A program made the position numbers and the translations under genes. Source: Amylostereum areolatum (taxonomy: Eukaryota; Basidiomycota; Agaricomycetes; Russulales; Stereaceae). Taken from it: a stretch of DNA of 64,000 nucleotides. The stretch is from the NCBI GenBank assembly GCA_012932865.1, contig SAXG01000060.1, positions 124,001-188,000 of the forward strand, written 5' to 3'. A model generated the notes under the pieces. The model searched no databases and had not been told where the DNA came from. It was given only the letters and a program-made list of their open reading frames with translations. How positions within the stretch are numbered: the first letter of the stretch is position 1; every line of letters starts with the position of its first letter. Shown piece by piece: positions 11,384 to 21,523 of this stretch.

Positions 11384-14300
11384 TCATGATCGCATGGTTG
11401 GCTTCGATCGTAATCGGCGTATGAGGAGCCATTTGAGCAGTCTTAAGGCAGTGGGATGGCGGCGGTAGAAGTCGTCTAGGGGTTTCTTGGATTTCCCCAG
11501 ATTTGTCTTTGGTTCCCAGGTATCTTCACTTTGATCGTACCCTTTCCAATGGACCAGGAATTCGAGGCGTTTCGACTTTCTACGGACGTCGACGATGGAT
11601 TCTACTTCGTAGAATTCTTCTCCTTGGATAAGGTCAGGGGGCGGAGGTGGTGCTTTTTTCTGTTGGTCGAAGGCAGGACCGTTGTGCGGTGATAAGAGGG
11701 ATTCGTTGAACACTGGGTGTTTACGTCCCCACGTCTTCGGGAGTTGAAGATGGTACGCCGATGCCCCAACCTTTTTCAGAACTTTGAACGGCCCGAATCG
11801 TTTGGCGTCTAGCTTCTGCATCGGTCGTACGGTATGGATCACCGTCTGTCCGTCGCGAGTTTTGGCTTCCAACCATACGAAGTCCCCGACATGGTAGTCC
11901 ACGGGGTCGGCTTTGTTACGATCATAGAACCGCTTCTGATCATTTTGAGCGGCCTTGAGGGCGGAGCGTGCTTCGGTGTAGATGTCTCGCATTCGTTGGG
12001 CGAGTTCGTTGGCCGTGGGGTTGGTTGTTTCGCGGCGGGGATTTGTTCCGAGGTAGAGTTCGCGACCGTAATTGGCGAAGTTAGGGGACATGCCGATGGA
12101 TGAATGGGTCATATTGTTGAACGCGGTCATGGCCAGGGGTAGGAAATGGGCCCAGTCGTCCTGACGATGGTTTACATAGATGCGGAGGTAGTTTTCCATC
12201 GTCATATTGGAGCGTTCGGTTTGTCCATCGGTTTGGGGGTGGTACGCCGTGGAGGGGTTGGCTTCAATTCCCAGTTGTTCGCACAAGGCCTTCGTGAATT
12301 TGGAGACGAATACGCTGCCTCGGTCGCTGACGATCTTTCGCGGGACACCATGATGGGGCACGACATTGCGTAAGAATTCTTTGGCTAATTCGTCTTCGGT
12401 GAGGTCTTTGGTTGTGGCCCAGAATACGACTTGCTTGGTGCCCATGCAGTTGACATTACAGATGGTGTCGTATCCTTCTGAGACGGGTAATGGCATGACA
12501 AAGTCGATGGAGACGTGCTCCCATGGTCCCTTGGGAGGCTCGTGTGGATGCAGCGGGGCGGCTATTTGGTCGTGGCGTATTTTGTTCCGTTGGCACGTTT
12601 CGCAGCCTTCGACGTACTTTCGTACGTCGTCTCGTATTGCCGGCCACCAATAGTTGCGCGTGATGAGTTCGTGTGTTTTGTAGCGTCCTGGGTGTCCATT
12701 GAGTGGTCCGTCATGGTGAGCCTGGATGATGTCTGCGCGTAGCTTTTTGTCGCGGGGTACGTAGATTCGTTGTTGGAACGTAAAAAGATTGTTTTCTTGT
12801 TCCTTCCATCCCTTGACTTTCATGGCTAGCGCTCTTTTTACTGAGTCATCCTGCTTGGTTGTCCCTTTTATGCGCGTGATGAAGGCGTTTTCCGGTCCAT
12901 CCACCATTATTCCTGATCCTTCGGGTGTCCTGAGTGCACGAAACAGCTCGGTTTTAAGGAGGACGACGTCTTTGTTGTCATTTTCCCCCTTTTTAAGCCC
13001 CGCCTGTCGTGAAATGGCGTCGGGCTTGCCCATTTGGTTGCCGGCTTTATGCGTCAGGGTGAAGTCGTACTCCTGTAACTCCATTAACCATCTTGCTTGT
13101 CGTCGGTTGAGTTTCTGCGCCTTCCGGAAGTAGGTCAGGTTGCGGTGATCGGTCCATATGTCGAACGGTTGTCGGGCGCCCATAAGGTATTGTCGCCATT
13201 CGTCTAGGGCCGACATGATCGCTAGCAGTTCCTTATCGTAGATTTCGTAGTTGCGTTCGGCTGGGCTCAGTGCTTTGGAAAAGTAGGCAATGGGGTGCCA
13301 GTGGCCGTTGGCTTGCTTCTGCGATAGTACTGCTCCTGTGGCGTAGTCGGATGAATCGGCTTCGACACGGAACTTTTCGTTGTCCGTGGGAATGGCTAGG
13401 ACCGGTTGTGATGTGATTCGCCGTTTGAGCTCTTCGAAGGCCACTTGTTGAGCGTCTGTCCATTCCCAGTCCGTATGGCCCGTGAGTTTGGTTAGGTCAT
13501 GCGTGATTCGACTGAAATCCGGTACAAAGCGTCTGTAGAAGTTGCAGAATCCGAGGAATGATTGTAATTGTTTTTTTGTCGTGGGGGCGGTCCAGTTGGT
13601 AATAGCTGCGACTTTGGCGGGGTCCATTCGGACCTTGCCGTGTCCTACGATCATTCCTAGGTATTCGATTTCTTCCTGCTCGAAGTCGCATTTTTCCGGT
13701 TTTAGGTACAGGTTGTTGTCGCGTAGGATTTGGAGTACCTGTTTGACGGCCTGCCGGTGTTGTTCAAGCGTTTCCGTAAAGATCAGGATGTCATCGAGGT
13801 AGACAACTACAATGCCTTCATGGATCAGGTCTCGGAAGAGGTCGTTCATCATGGCTTGGAAGGTGGTGGGCGAGTTCGTGAGGCCGAAAAACATGACCGT
13901 TGGTTCAAAGAGTCCCTTGTTGGTGCGGAATGCGGCTTTCCATTCGTCTCCTTCTTTGATACGGACGTTGTTGTATCCCCATCGTACGTCGAGTTTGGTG
14001 AATACCTTGGCTCCTTTTAACTTGTCGAGGAGTTCCTGTACGAGTGGGAGTGGATAACGATTTTTTATGGTCATGTCGTTAAGCCGTCTGTAGTCTTGCA
14101 CCGGTCGGAGGGATCCGTCTTTCTTTTTAATGAAGAAAAACGGTGAGGCCATCGGGGATTTTGAGTTGCGGATGCGTCCGGAGCGTAGGTTTTCTTCGAG
14201 AAAGTCGTCTAGTTTCCCTTGCTCGTCAAGCGTTAATGGGTAGACTTTGCAATCTACGGGTGTGAAATCGGGCTTGAGTTCGATGGCGTGGTCCCAAGGT

Positions 14301-15883
14301 CGTCTTTTTGGGAGTTCATCAAAGTCGTCTTTGTCGAAGATGTCCTTAAATTCGTGATAATCCGAGGGGACGCGTTCCGCGAAGGTTCGAGCCTTTTTCT
14401 TCGCGTTTTCCGCAATGGCGATGTCCGAAGCAAGTGTCCTGACGTATAGCGAGGTCGATGATTGGTAACCTTCCCAGTCAAAGGCGTATAATTGTTCGCC
14501 TTCTTCTAGAGGGTAGACTTCGTCAGGTGTTTCCTCATCTTTCTCATCGATGTTGAATTTCGTGGGTTGGCATTCCTGGGGGCACCTGTCGAACGTGATA
14601 GTCCCGTCTGTCCAATTGATCGACGGGTTGTGCTGTCGAAGCCATTCGTGACCGATGTAGACGTTCATTCCGAGGTGTGAAACCGCCAAGTCAAGGTCTT
14701 CTTCGTGCCCGTGAATGGTTACATGCGCTGTAACGTACTCGGTTATTGGTCCTCCCGAGTTGTGGGTTCCGTCTGCGTTTTTAACCGGAATCGGTCGTGC
14801 GGTTTTCTTAGTAGGGATGTCGTGTTTTTTGACGAAGGCTTCGTCAATGCACGACCCCGTACATCCGCTATCGATTAGGGCCTGGGCGTTTACTGTCTTT
14901 GGACCGAACTGGAGCCGGATGGGGACGTTGATCTGCTCTCGTCGTCCGTTTGATCGTATGAACCTCATGGGTGAGTGAAGCTCGTGCAAGGCTTGGATCG
15001 CTTGTTCGTCTCCCATTCGGCCGATCTCTTGAACGGCTTCGTGGGTGGCTTCTTCTCGTCGCTTATGATGAGTCCATATCCGTAGTTCTGCGATCGCGCT
15101 TTCAGGTTTGTCTTCCCTTAAGCGTTTCAAGGTCCATTGCGCAGTTCTTGGTAACGCATATTTTCGTGACGTATCTACACTTGTGGGGGGCGCCCCTGCC
15201 ATCGCGCCTCCCCTGTCCCGAGCTAAACTCGGGTCCACCGGGATTTCCCTGTCAATGCAACCCCCGTCTCCGTTTTCCGGCTTCGTGTCCCCGACCTTGC
15301 AAGAAGGATCTGGCGTGTATCCGCCCTGAGGAGGTCGAACTATGCCCTTTTCCTCTCGGGGAGGTGGTTGGGTGACATCCGTATCCTCCTCATGGATGGT
15401 GCCCACATGAGCGCGCGATGTCTTAGGGAGTTTCACCGGTGGCACTCGGAGGAAGGGGTTGAACGCGGGCCATGTGAAGGTCCGCGGCTTGATTGGATCC
15501 AGGATTTTCGGGGCGGCCCAGTCGACGGTGTTGAAGGCCGTCCATCCGACCGGGAATTTCTTCCTTTCTTCGTCCTTTTTGAGGGCAGGCTTCTCACCTG
15601 GGCTACAGTTTATCGTCGTGTTGGACGTGCGGAGCGACATATATGGGGGAGGAGGGGATTTAATTGTGTCCAGCGACGCGCCCCAGCCATCGCGCGTCGT
15701 AGTCTCGGTCTTCACCGAGTCCTTTTCCAGTGAGGGATGTACATGTGATCGTAAACGAGAATGGGGCCAGCGATTGAAGAAATCCGGGTCAGGGAAGCGA
15801 GAGGGTACAGAGAGTCCTGATGATAGAATGCGAGAAAGAGGCCATCGAGAAACTGGTTTCGAGGCGTTGGATGCCGTGTTCAT
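11384..15883 (-). CDS. pol: Element B pol polyprotein
   Basis: Uninterrupted 1499-codon frame from the first ATG; the frame is already open upstream to the gag overlap, in the -1 frame relative to gag. Domains: aspartic protease around residues 330-440 (LIDSGCTGSCI), RT with LDVRWGYNNV and VVVYLDDIL (YLDD active site), RNase H (VEADSSDYATGAV, YEIYDKELLA, DHRNLTYF), integrase zinc region (HHDGPLNGHPGR...ETCQ) and a DDE core (SIDFVMPLP, VSDRGSVF, TDGQTERSN). A chromodomain ends the protein (FYEVESIVD, LVHWKGYDQSEDTWEP). It makes cDNA and integrates it into the host chromosome. An ATG start is possible, but a gag-pol frameshift is more likely given the slippery site at 15898-15904. Confidence 0.95.
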   Translation of the reverse strand: MNTASNASKPVSRWPLSRILSSGLSVPSRFPDPDFFNRWPHSRLRSHVHPSLEKDSVKTETTTRDGWGASLDTIKSPPPPYMSLRTSNTTINCSPGEKPALKKDEERKKFPVGWTAFNTVDWAAPKILDPIKPRTFTWPAFNPFLRVPPVKLPKTSRAHVGTIHEEDTDVTQPPPREEKGIVRPPQGGYTPDPSCKVGDTKPENGDGGCIDREIPVDPSLARDRGGAMAGAPPTSVDTSRKYALPRTAQWTLKRLREDKPESAIAELRIWTHHKRREEATHEAVQEIGRMGDEQAIQALHELHSPMRFIRSNGRREQINVPIRLQFGPKTVNAQALIDSGCTGSCIDEAFVKKHDIPTKKTARPIPVKNADGTHNSGGPITEYVTAHVTIHGHEEDLDLAVSHLGMNVYIGHEWLRQHNPSINWTDGTITFDRCPQECQPTKFNIDEKDEETPDEVYPLEEGEQLYAFDWEGYQSSTSLYVRTLASDIAIAENAKKKARTFAERVPSDYHEFKDIFDKDDFDELPKRRPWDHAIELKPDFTPVDCKVYPLTLDEQGKLDDFLEENLRSGRIRNSKSPMASPFFFIKKKDGSLRPVQDYRRLNDMTIKNRYPLPLVQELLDKLKGAKVFTKLDVRWGYNNVRIKEGDEWKAAFRTNKGLFEPTVMFFGLTNSPTTFQAMMNDLFRDLIHEGIVVVYLDDILIFTETLEQHRQAVKQVLQILRDNNLYLKPEKCDFEQEEIEYLGMIVGHGKVRMDPAKVAAITNWTAPTTKKQLQSFLGFCNFYRRFVPDFSRITHDLTKLTGHTDWEWTDAQQVAFEELKRRITSQPVLAIPTDNEKFRVEADSSDYATGAVLSQKQANGHWHPIAYFSKALSPAERNYEIYDKELLAIMSALDEWRQYLMGARQPFDIWTDHRNLTYFRKAQKLNRRQARWLMELQEYDFTLTHKAGNQMGKPDAISRQAGLKKGENDNKDVVLLKTELFRALRTPEGSGIMVDGPENAFITRIKGTTKQDDSVKRALAMKVKGWKEQENNLFTFQQRIYVPRDKKLRADIIQAHHDGPLNGHPGRYKTHELITRNYWWPAIRDDVRKYVEGCETCQRNKIRHDQIAAPLHPHEPPKGPWEHVSIDFVMPLPVSEGYDTICNVNCMGTKQVVFWATTKDLTEDELAKEFLRNVVPHHGVPRKIVSDRGSVFVSKFTKALCEQLGIEANPSTAYHPQTDGQTERSNMTMENYLRIYVNHRQDDWAHFLPLAMTAFNNMTHSSIGMSPNFANYGRELYLGTNPRRETTNPTANELAQRMRDIYTEARSALKAAQNDQKRFYDRNKADPVDYHVGDFVWLEAKTRDGQTVIHTVRPMQKLDAKRFGPFKVLKKVGASAYHLQLPKTWGRKHPVFNESLLSPHNGPAFDQQKKAPPPPPDLIQGEEFYEVESIVDVRRKSKRLEFLVHWKGYDQSEDTWEPKTNLGKSKKPLDDFYRRHPTALRLLKWLLIRRLRSKPTMRS

Positions 15884-15894
15884 CCTTTGCCCCT

Positions 15895-17616
15895 CTAAAA
15901 ATCCGACTCCGCGTCGGCATCCGATCCACCGCTCTTGGTGCTCCTGTCGTCGACTACCTTGTCTTTGTCCTTCTTCTTCTTCTTTGCTTCCGTCTTGGGC
16001 GTCGGCGTGGTTTTGCCGTCGGTTTCCACCAGAGCGCGGAGGATCATCTTTCGCTGCTCGTCGTCCAGAGTGTTAATCCATTCTTTGGGCGAGGCGAACT
16101 CTTCCGTGGTCTGGGACCGTGCTTGCTGGTTGGGGTTGCGTTTGAAGGGAGGCGGTCGCGGGGTGTTCGATGAGCGGGGTCCTTTGTAATTGGGAGACGT
16201 GCTGTAACGATCACGTCCCCACTTTTTTCGGATATATTCGACCGACGCTTTGCAGTCCTTGGAGATGTGGTTGGTCATTCCACATTTGAAGCAGCGTCCC
16301 TTGGTATCGATGGCGCCTATGTCCATGGCTTGTCCACCGCCTCCATGAATGGTACCCGTGGCATCTTTGACGTCTTTGGGTTTGGAGGTGGTATGGGTGG
16401 AGGAGGAGGGGTGTCCGCGGTGCATTTCGGAGATTTCGCGCCAGGCATTGTCCATCTCGGTGACGCGTTTCTTCCAGTCGGTGTATGTGGTGGGGACCGG
16501 CGGGCTGCGGAAGATGTTCTTCAGTATCTCTATCTTGATGTTGGCTTTGAGAATACGAAGGAACCAGGCGTCGTCGTTGGTGGGGATAACGTTGGCGCGT
16601 CGCGCAATTTGTTCGAACTTAACGAAGAATTCATCGGCTGATTTGTTCCCCATTTTGAACTGATCCAGTTCATTGAGCGCGTCTTGCTGATCCGAGGTGC
16701 TGACGAAGGAAGCGTCGAGGGCGGTGATGAAGTTGGCCATAGTGACCGTGGTTCCGGCGGTGAGGACATTGGCGTCTTTGAAGTTGCGCGCCCATTCCTT
16801 GGCGGCGCCTTCCCTCATGTAACTGAGAATGAAGCGGACTTGGTCGATTTCACTGACGAAGTCTTGGGGGGCCGCTTCGATGTAACTGGTGACTTCATGT
16901 TTGAAGTCCGCGTATTCAGAACGTTTTCCGCTGTACTCCCGTGGTTTGGCGGCGTGGATTTTTCGTTTAGCAGTAGCGGCTGTCGGCGCTCCTGGGGTGG
17001 CGGGAGTGAATGCGGCGATGATTAGGTTACTGAAGGCGTGCCAGTTTCCGGCGTCAACATAGGCCCATTGTGTTCCATTTAATGGGTCGTCGGTGAATTC
17101 GAATTTGGCGACTTCGTACGCTATTCCATTAAGGAAAGCGTAGCGGGTATTTCCGATGACGGGGGCGAATGCGGCGATGTTGGCGGGGCAGTTGGTTTGA
17201 TCGGCCGCGCGGCGGTTGAGGACAGTGGCGGCCATGGCTTGTCTTCTTTTCCAGGCGGATGAGGGGGGGGAGTGGGGTCGTAGGGGTCCGGTGTGGGTTT
17301 GGACTTGGAAGGTTCGAGGGGGTGGGTTATACGGTGGGGGTGGGGGTGGTGCGGGGGGAGGTTGGTTCCTCAGACGTTCTTCGCGTCGGTCGTAGTCTAG
17401 GGCGATGAGTGCGAGGTCGTCTTCAGTGAAGGCTTGATTCCCTTCTTCGTCGGCACACCACTCTCCGTCAACAAAGTAGACTTGGTCTTCTTCTTCGTCT
17501 CCTTCTAAGTGGATGAAGTAAAGAAATCTTCGTTCCCTTCGGAGGTATTCTTCGGTGATTCCTCGGGGGAGGGGATGGGGACTACGGGGGCGTAATCCGT
17601 AAGTGGACGACACGGT
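15895..17616 (-). CDS. gag: Element B gag
   Basis: Frame open for 573 codons after the ORF1 stop, ending at TAG 15895-15897. It contains an acidic, Pro-rich N-terminal part, a gag-like helical core (SYMREGAAKEWARNF, FVKFEQIARRANV) and a C-terminal CCHC zinc knuckle CFKCGMTNHISKDC for RNA packaging. No ATG occurs in the first 126 or so codons; the first is at ...KRRQAMAATV. The frame is the same as that of ORF1 upstream. So gag is probably made by reading through the ORF1 TAA, by non-AUG or reinitiated translation (a GTG sits at 17613), or as a shorter protein from the internal ATG. Confidence 0.85.
   Translation of the reverse strand, partial: TVSSTYGLRPRSPHPLPRGITEEYLRRERRFLYFIHLEGDEEEDQVYFVDGEWCADEEGNQAFTEDDLALIALDYDRREERLRNQPPPAPPPPPPYNPPPRTFQVQTHTGPLRPHSPPSSAWKRRQAMAATVLNRRAADQTNCPANIAAFAPVIGNTRYAFLNGIAYEVAKFEFTDDPLNGTQWAYVDAGNWHAFSNLIIAAFTPATPGAPTAATAKRKIHAAKPREYSGKRSEYADFKHEVTSYIEAAPQDFVSEIDQVRFILSYMREGAAKEWARNFKDANVLTAGTTVTMANFITALDASFVSTSDQQDALNELDQFKMGNKSADEFFVKFEQIARRANVIPTNDDAWFLRILKANIKIEILKNIFRSPPVPTTYTDWKKRVTEMDNAWREISEMHRGHPSSSTHTTSKPKDVKDATGTIHGGGGQAMDIGAIDTKGRCFKCGMTNHISKDCKASVEYIRKKWGRDRYSTSPNYKGPRSSNTPRPPPFKRNPNQQARSQTTEEFASPKEWINTLDDEQRKMILRALVETDGKTTPTPKTEAKKKKKDKDKVVDDRSTKSGGSDADAESDF
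15898..15904 (-). promoter_or_regulatory. Predicted -1 frameshift site, element B gag-pol
   Basis: Coding-strand heptamer GGATTTT in the gag phase G-GAT-TTT, followed at once by the gag stop TAG. Pol is open in the -1 frame. About 4 nt downstream the sequence can form an outer stem GGGGC/GCCTC (with one G-U pair), an inner stem GGATG/CATCC and a 7-nt loop. GGAUUUA is a known retroviral slippery site; the rest is prediction. Confidence 0.6.
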
Positions 17617-18369
17617 TTAGAGTGGGCGAGGGATTTGGGGCGGAGTTGCGATGTAGGGGACGGGGATCTGATCCCAGTCGTTGTTATTGAGGTTTTCTGG
17701 TTCTCCCCACTCGAGGTTGTCGGGGTCGTATTCAAGGGATTCGTCGTCGACGAGGGTAGTAGTGTCGGAGAGGTATAGGTCGAGGATGTCGTCGACTTCG
17801 TCTAGTTCGCTTCCAATTCCTCCTCCGTCTCCGATGGTCCAAGGCCCAAGTGGATAAATCCGCGGGGATCCGTCCAGGGATCGCAAGCTACTGGGTGCGG
17901 ACCTGCTGGAATCTGAATCCTCGTGGGTTGAGGGGAGGGGACTGCTGGGGGCTGTCCAGAAGCCTTCTTCTTGCGGTGGCGGGCTTGGCGTTGGCGTTGG
18001 CCTCCCACCTTCTGGGCTGGTCGTGGTGTAGATGGGGATGGGGGTGTGGGGCCCGTACCACTGATTTGGTAGTTGTTCGTTCCGGTAGATTGCAGAGAAA
18101 TAGGGCCGGAACTCAAGCCGGGGATGGCCCTGTTCAATTGATACGATGATCCGAGTCCAGTCAACTCGAACCCGAAATCCCCAATCAGGGTTGCTCGCAG
18201 AGGCGTAGACCCAGTTGTGGGCGTCGAAGAGGTTGTCGCCAAAGTAGGCGGTGATGGCGGTGTCACGTTCGATTTCGGTGACGGCTGTGAATTCTTCGCG
18301 TTCATACACGAAGTCGAAGTCGGGGAAATGGAAGTTTTCTTCTTCCAAGGCTTGGTGTTCCTCTCCCAT
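17617..18369 (-). CDS. Element B ORF1, unknown function
   Basis: 250-codon ORF from ATG 18369 (MGEEHQALEE) to TAA 17617-17619, between the 5' LTR and gag. The N-terminal half looks folded (aromatic and acidic, with FDAHNWVYAS and YFSAIYRNEQL). The C-terminal half is rich in Pro, Ser, Asp and Glu. It is in the same frame as gag with only one TAA between (CTC TAA ACC). It lines up in position with ORF1 of element A, but little sequence similarity is visible. It may be a separate protein or an N-terminal extension of gag. Confidence 0.7.
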   Translation of the reverse strand: MGEEHQALEEENFHFPDFDFVYEREEFTAVTEIERDTAITAYFGDNLFDAHNWVYASASNPDWGFRVRVDWTRIIVSIEQGHPRLEFRPYFSAIYRNEQLPNQWYGPHTPIPIYTTTSPEGGRPTPTPSPPPQEEGFWTAPSSPLPSTHEDSDSSRSAPSSLRSLDGSPRIYPLGPWTIGDGGGIGSELDEVDDILDLYLSDTTTLVDDESLEYDPDNLEWGEPENLNNNDWDQIPVPYIATPPQIPRPL

Positions 18370-18831
18370 GTACTAGCCCCCGAGTCGAGGACGGTTACTA
18401 GTACGGCAAGGGGATCGGGTGTCGAGGGATATGTCACTGGTCTTTCCAATCGCAAGACGGTCTGCCTCAGCCTTCTCGGCCTGTTGGCTGTCTCTTCGTT
18501 CAAGGGTCACGAGCCCAAGAACTTCTCGGGTCACTTTCCCTTTGTCGCTTTTACTAGCCTCCTACACCGTTAGGTGCACCTTCAACTGTCACGTCTGGGT
18601 TCTCGTGGTGTTCGAGGGGCCCCGAGTACGTGTAACGTAACGCGGTTACGTCAAGCCGGCGCCGCTGATGCGTGCACACGACCACAGAATCGGGGTGACT
18701 AGTCGCGTACGCTGGGGGCAATGATCCGAGGCGGCACAAAGAAAAAGTGGAGTTAGTAGCGCAATAAGGCGTCTACTACGGACAGGTATGCTACGCTACG
18801 ATGGTCGTCGGGTAGTGCGATGGTAAAGTAG

Positions 18832-18841
18832 ATCTCGACCT
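18832..18841 (-). promoter_or_regulatory. Primer-binding site of B, self-priming type
   Basis: Two to three nt inside the 5' LTR the coding strand reads AGGTCGAGAT. Its complement ATCTCGACCT occurs in the same LTR (plus coordinates 18935-18944), about 30-35 nt after the TATATAAG box at 18973-18980, i.e. at the expected 5' end of the mRNA. No tRNA-type TGG follows the LTR. This matches the self-priming layout known from Tf1. Confidence 0.65.
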
Positions 18842-18843
18842 TA

Positions 18844-19336
18844 TGTCAGCAACGGCCTTAGTGACGAGCACTAGGCGACGACGTGTGACACAAGTGAAGA
18901 GGGACGATGGGGGGTAAGGTCGGTAGTATTGACTAGGTCGAGATGGGGAATATGTACAGGAGGAATGGAGCCCTTATATACTACGAGGCAGAGTCACTTA
19001 GTAAGCTACGACACACGGCGGTCAGTAAGCAGAGCTAAGTATAGATACATGCGCAGCAGGATCAGTAAGCGAGACAATAAGGATGAGCCGGGTCCGGAGC
19101 GGCATGATGTCATGCGCAGCGTTATGATGTCATGTGGAGTCAAAGGAAGCGATGATAAGACGAGCCTGGAGTCATGACGTCAGGAAGGAGCAAGGATAAG
19201 CCGAGTCTCCACCGGAGTGACGGAGTATTACTAAGTGATGAGTAGTCAGATAGAAATGAAAATAAAAATGAATTGGGATATTATCCCCGAGGTCCCCGAG
19301 GTGTCCGAGATGTCCGGAATGGTAACGTTCATGACA
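18844..19336 (-). repeat. LTR of element B (5' LTR in coding sense)
   Basis: 493 bp copy matching the one at 10799-11291. It carries the coding-strand TATA box at 18973-18980 and a perfect TGACGTCA at 19175-19182. Confidence 0.95.
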
Positions 19337-21523
19337 GGCATAGTCAGAGGAGTCCACCTCGACACGGAACTGCCCATCGTCTGTAGGGATTGCTAGAACT
19401 GGCTGTGATGTTATACGTCGCTTGAGTTCCTGAAAAGCCTCCTGCTGTGGGGTGTCCCAGACCCATTCCGTCTTCCCAGTGAGTTTAGTCATTGGGTGAG
19501 CAATGCCGCTGAAGTCCTTGATAAAGCGACGGTAGAAGTTGCAAAAGCCCCAAAACGATTGAAGTTGTTTCTTCGTTTTGGGGGCTGGCCAATTGGTGAT
19601 TGCCGCGACTTTTGCTGGATCCATGCGAACCCTTCCTCCGCCGACAATCATGCCCAGGTATTCGATTTCTGCCTTCTCAAACTCGCACTTTTCTGGCTTC
19701 AGATAGAGTTTGTTTTCTCGCAGGATCCGAAGGACCTCCTTGACTATCCGACGATGTTCTTCTAGCGTATGTGTGAAGATGAGGATGTCGTCCAAATAGA
19801 CGACCACGACTCCTTGATGGATCAAGTCTTTGAACAGGTCATTCATCATGGCTTGGAACGTAGATGGGGAGTTGGTGAGTCCAAAGAACATGACCGTAGG
19901 CTCGTAGAGACCTTTGTTCGTGCGGAATGCAGCTTTCCACTCGTCCCCTTCTTTAATCCGAACATTGTTGTACCCCCATCGGACATCGAGCTTGGTAAAG
20001 TGCCGTGCTCCTTTAAGTTTGTCAACCAACTCTTGGATGAGCGGGAGCGGGTAACGGTTCTTTATTGTCATCTCATTGAGCTTTCGATAGTCCTGCACAG
20101 GACGTAGCGAGCCATCTTTTTTCTTGATGAAGAAGAATGGGGAGGCCATGGGTGATTTGGACGGTTGGATCCGGCCAGATCTCAGGTTCTCTTCCAAAAA
20201 GGCATCCAGTTGCTTCTGCTCGTCCAATGTGAGGGGGTAAACTTTGCAATCGACCGGTTTGAAGTTAGGAGTGAGCTCAATGGCGTGGTCCCATGGGCGT
20301 CGCTCAGGGAGCTTGTCGAAGTCGTCTTTGTCAAAGATGTCCTTGAATTCGTGGTACACCGTTGGGACTCGCTCAGAGAAGGTCTGTTCCTTTTTCTTAG
20401 CGTGCTCTTCAATTGCAATGTCCGATGCATGGGTCCGGATGTGGTATGTCGCTTTGTAGCCATCCCAGTCGAAGGCAAACAGCTGCTCGTCTTTTTCCAT
20501 GTGGACTGGCTCTTCCTCCTCCTCTTCATCATCATCGATATTGAGGAGGGGAGGGGGACGAGAGCAGCTGATAGGGCATCGGTCGAATTCAATTGACCCG
20601 GATTTCCAGTCGATGTGAGGGTTGTGCTTCTTTAGCCACTCATGTCCAATGAAAAGGTCCGTATCTCCTAGATTGGAGACCGCCAGGTCAATGTTTTCTT
20701 CATGGTCTTGAATATTTAGGCGAAGTGTGACATATTCCGTGATGGGACCTCCTGTGTTGAGAGTGCCGTCTGCATTTCGTACTGGGATTGGGCGAGCAGT
20801 CCGTCGCGTGGGGATGTGATTTTCCTGCACAAACTTCGTGTTGATACATGAGCCAGTGCAACCACTGTCCAGGAGTGCGAGAGCTTTGACAATGCGCTTG
20901 GAATTTACCACCAGTTGTGTGGGAATGACCGTTTGTTCCTTGGCGCTGGAGGAGCGTATGAACTGCATAGGAGTGGCGAGCTCTAGTAGAGCTTGACATG
21001 CTAACTCGTCTCCCATGCCAGTTATTTCCTTGATGGCTTCATAAGTAGCCTCGTCACGGCGTCGGTGGTGTGTCCAGATGCGAAGGATTGCAATCGCACT
21101 TTCGGGTTTGTCTTCCCTTAAGCGACGAAGCGTCCATTGAGCCGTTCCAGGTGCCATATAACATGATTTGGGCGCCGTGCCCCTTCCATCGCACGGCGTT
21201 GTCCCTGACTTCACAGGGTCCATATCCAAAACCGAGTCTGTATCCAAAGCCGTATCCAAAACTGAAGCCGAAACCGAAGCCATATCCAAAGCCGAAGGCT
21301 CACAAATCGAAGCCTGGGTATCTAAAATAACAACGGGACGCGTGCCCGTACCGATAGAGTCCGTAAGAGAAGTCATAATGGGGATATCCCCCGTAGTAGT
21401 ACAGTCCGAATCAGCAATGCGCATATGTAAACGAGAACCAGGCCACCGAGGCGCCACAAAACCAGATGAGCGAGAGACAGAAACTTGGGCTTCAGATGCC
21501 GTGTACATCGTCAGCCCCCTCAA
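19337..21523 (-). pseudogene. pol: Element A pol, N-terminal part: protease, RT, start of RNase H
   Basis: Pol frame entered in the -1 frame from gag. It contains the aspartic protease (LLDSGCTGSCI) and RT with LDVRWGYNNV, FFGLTNSPSTF and VVVYLDDIL (YLDD). It runs into RNase H (FRVEVDSSDYA), where element B begins; the next codons then run into B's LTR. The remainder continues at 10798-8805 in frame once B and one GGCAT are removed. The first ATG in this frame is a few codons after the frameshift site. Confidence 0.92.

Larger units (their letters stand above)
10799..19336 (-). mobile_element. Ty3/gypsy chromovirus B, complete
   Basis: 8.5-kb minus-strand LTR retrotransposon inserted in the RNase H region of element A. 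It has 493-bp LTRs (10799-11291 and 18844-19336) with no difference seen by eye and a target duplication GGCAT (10794-10798 and 19337-19341). Coding order is ORF1, gag, pol. All frames are open and the LTRs look identical, so this is the youngest insertion of the stack and may still be active. Confidence 0.95.

Noticed and set aside
16684..17025. Plus-strand ORFs inside gag of B and similar ones in A
   Set aside because: Antisense shadows of gag and pol.
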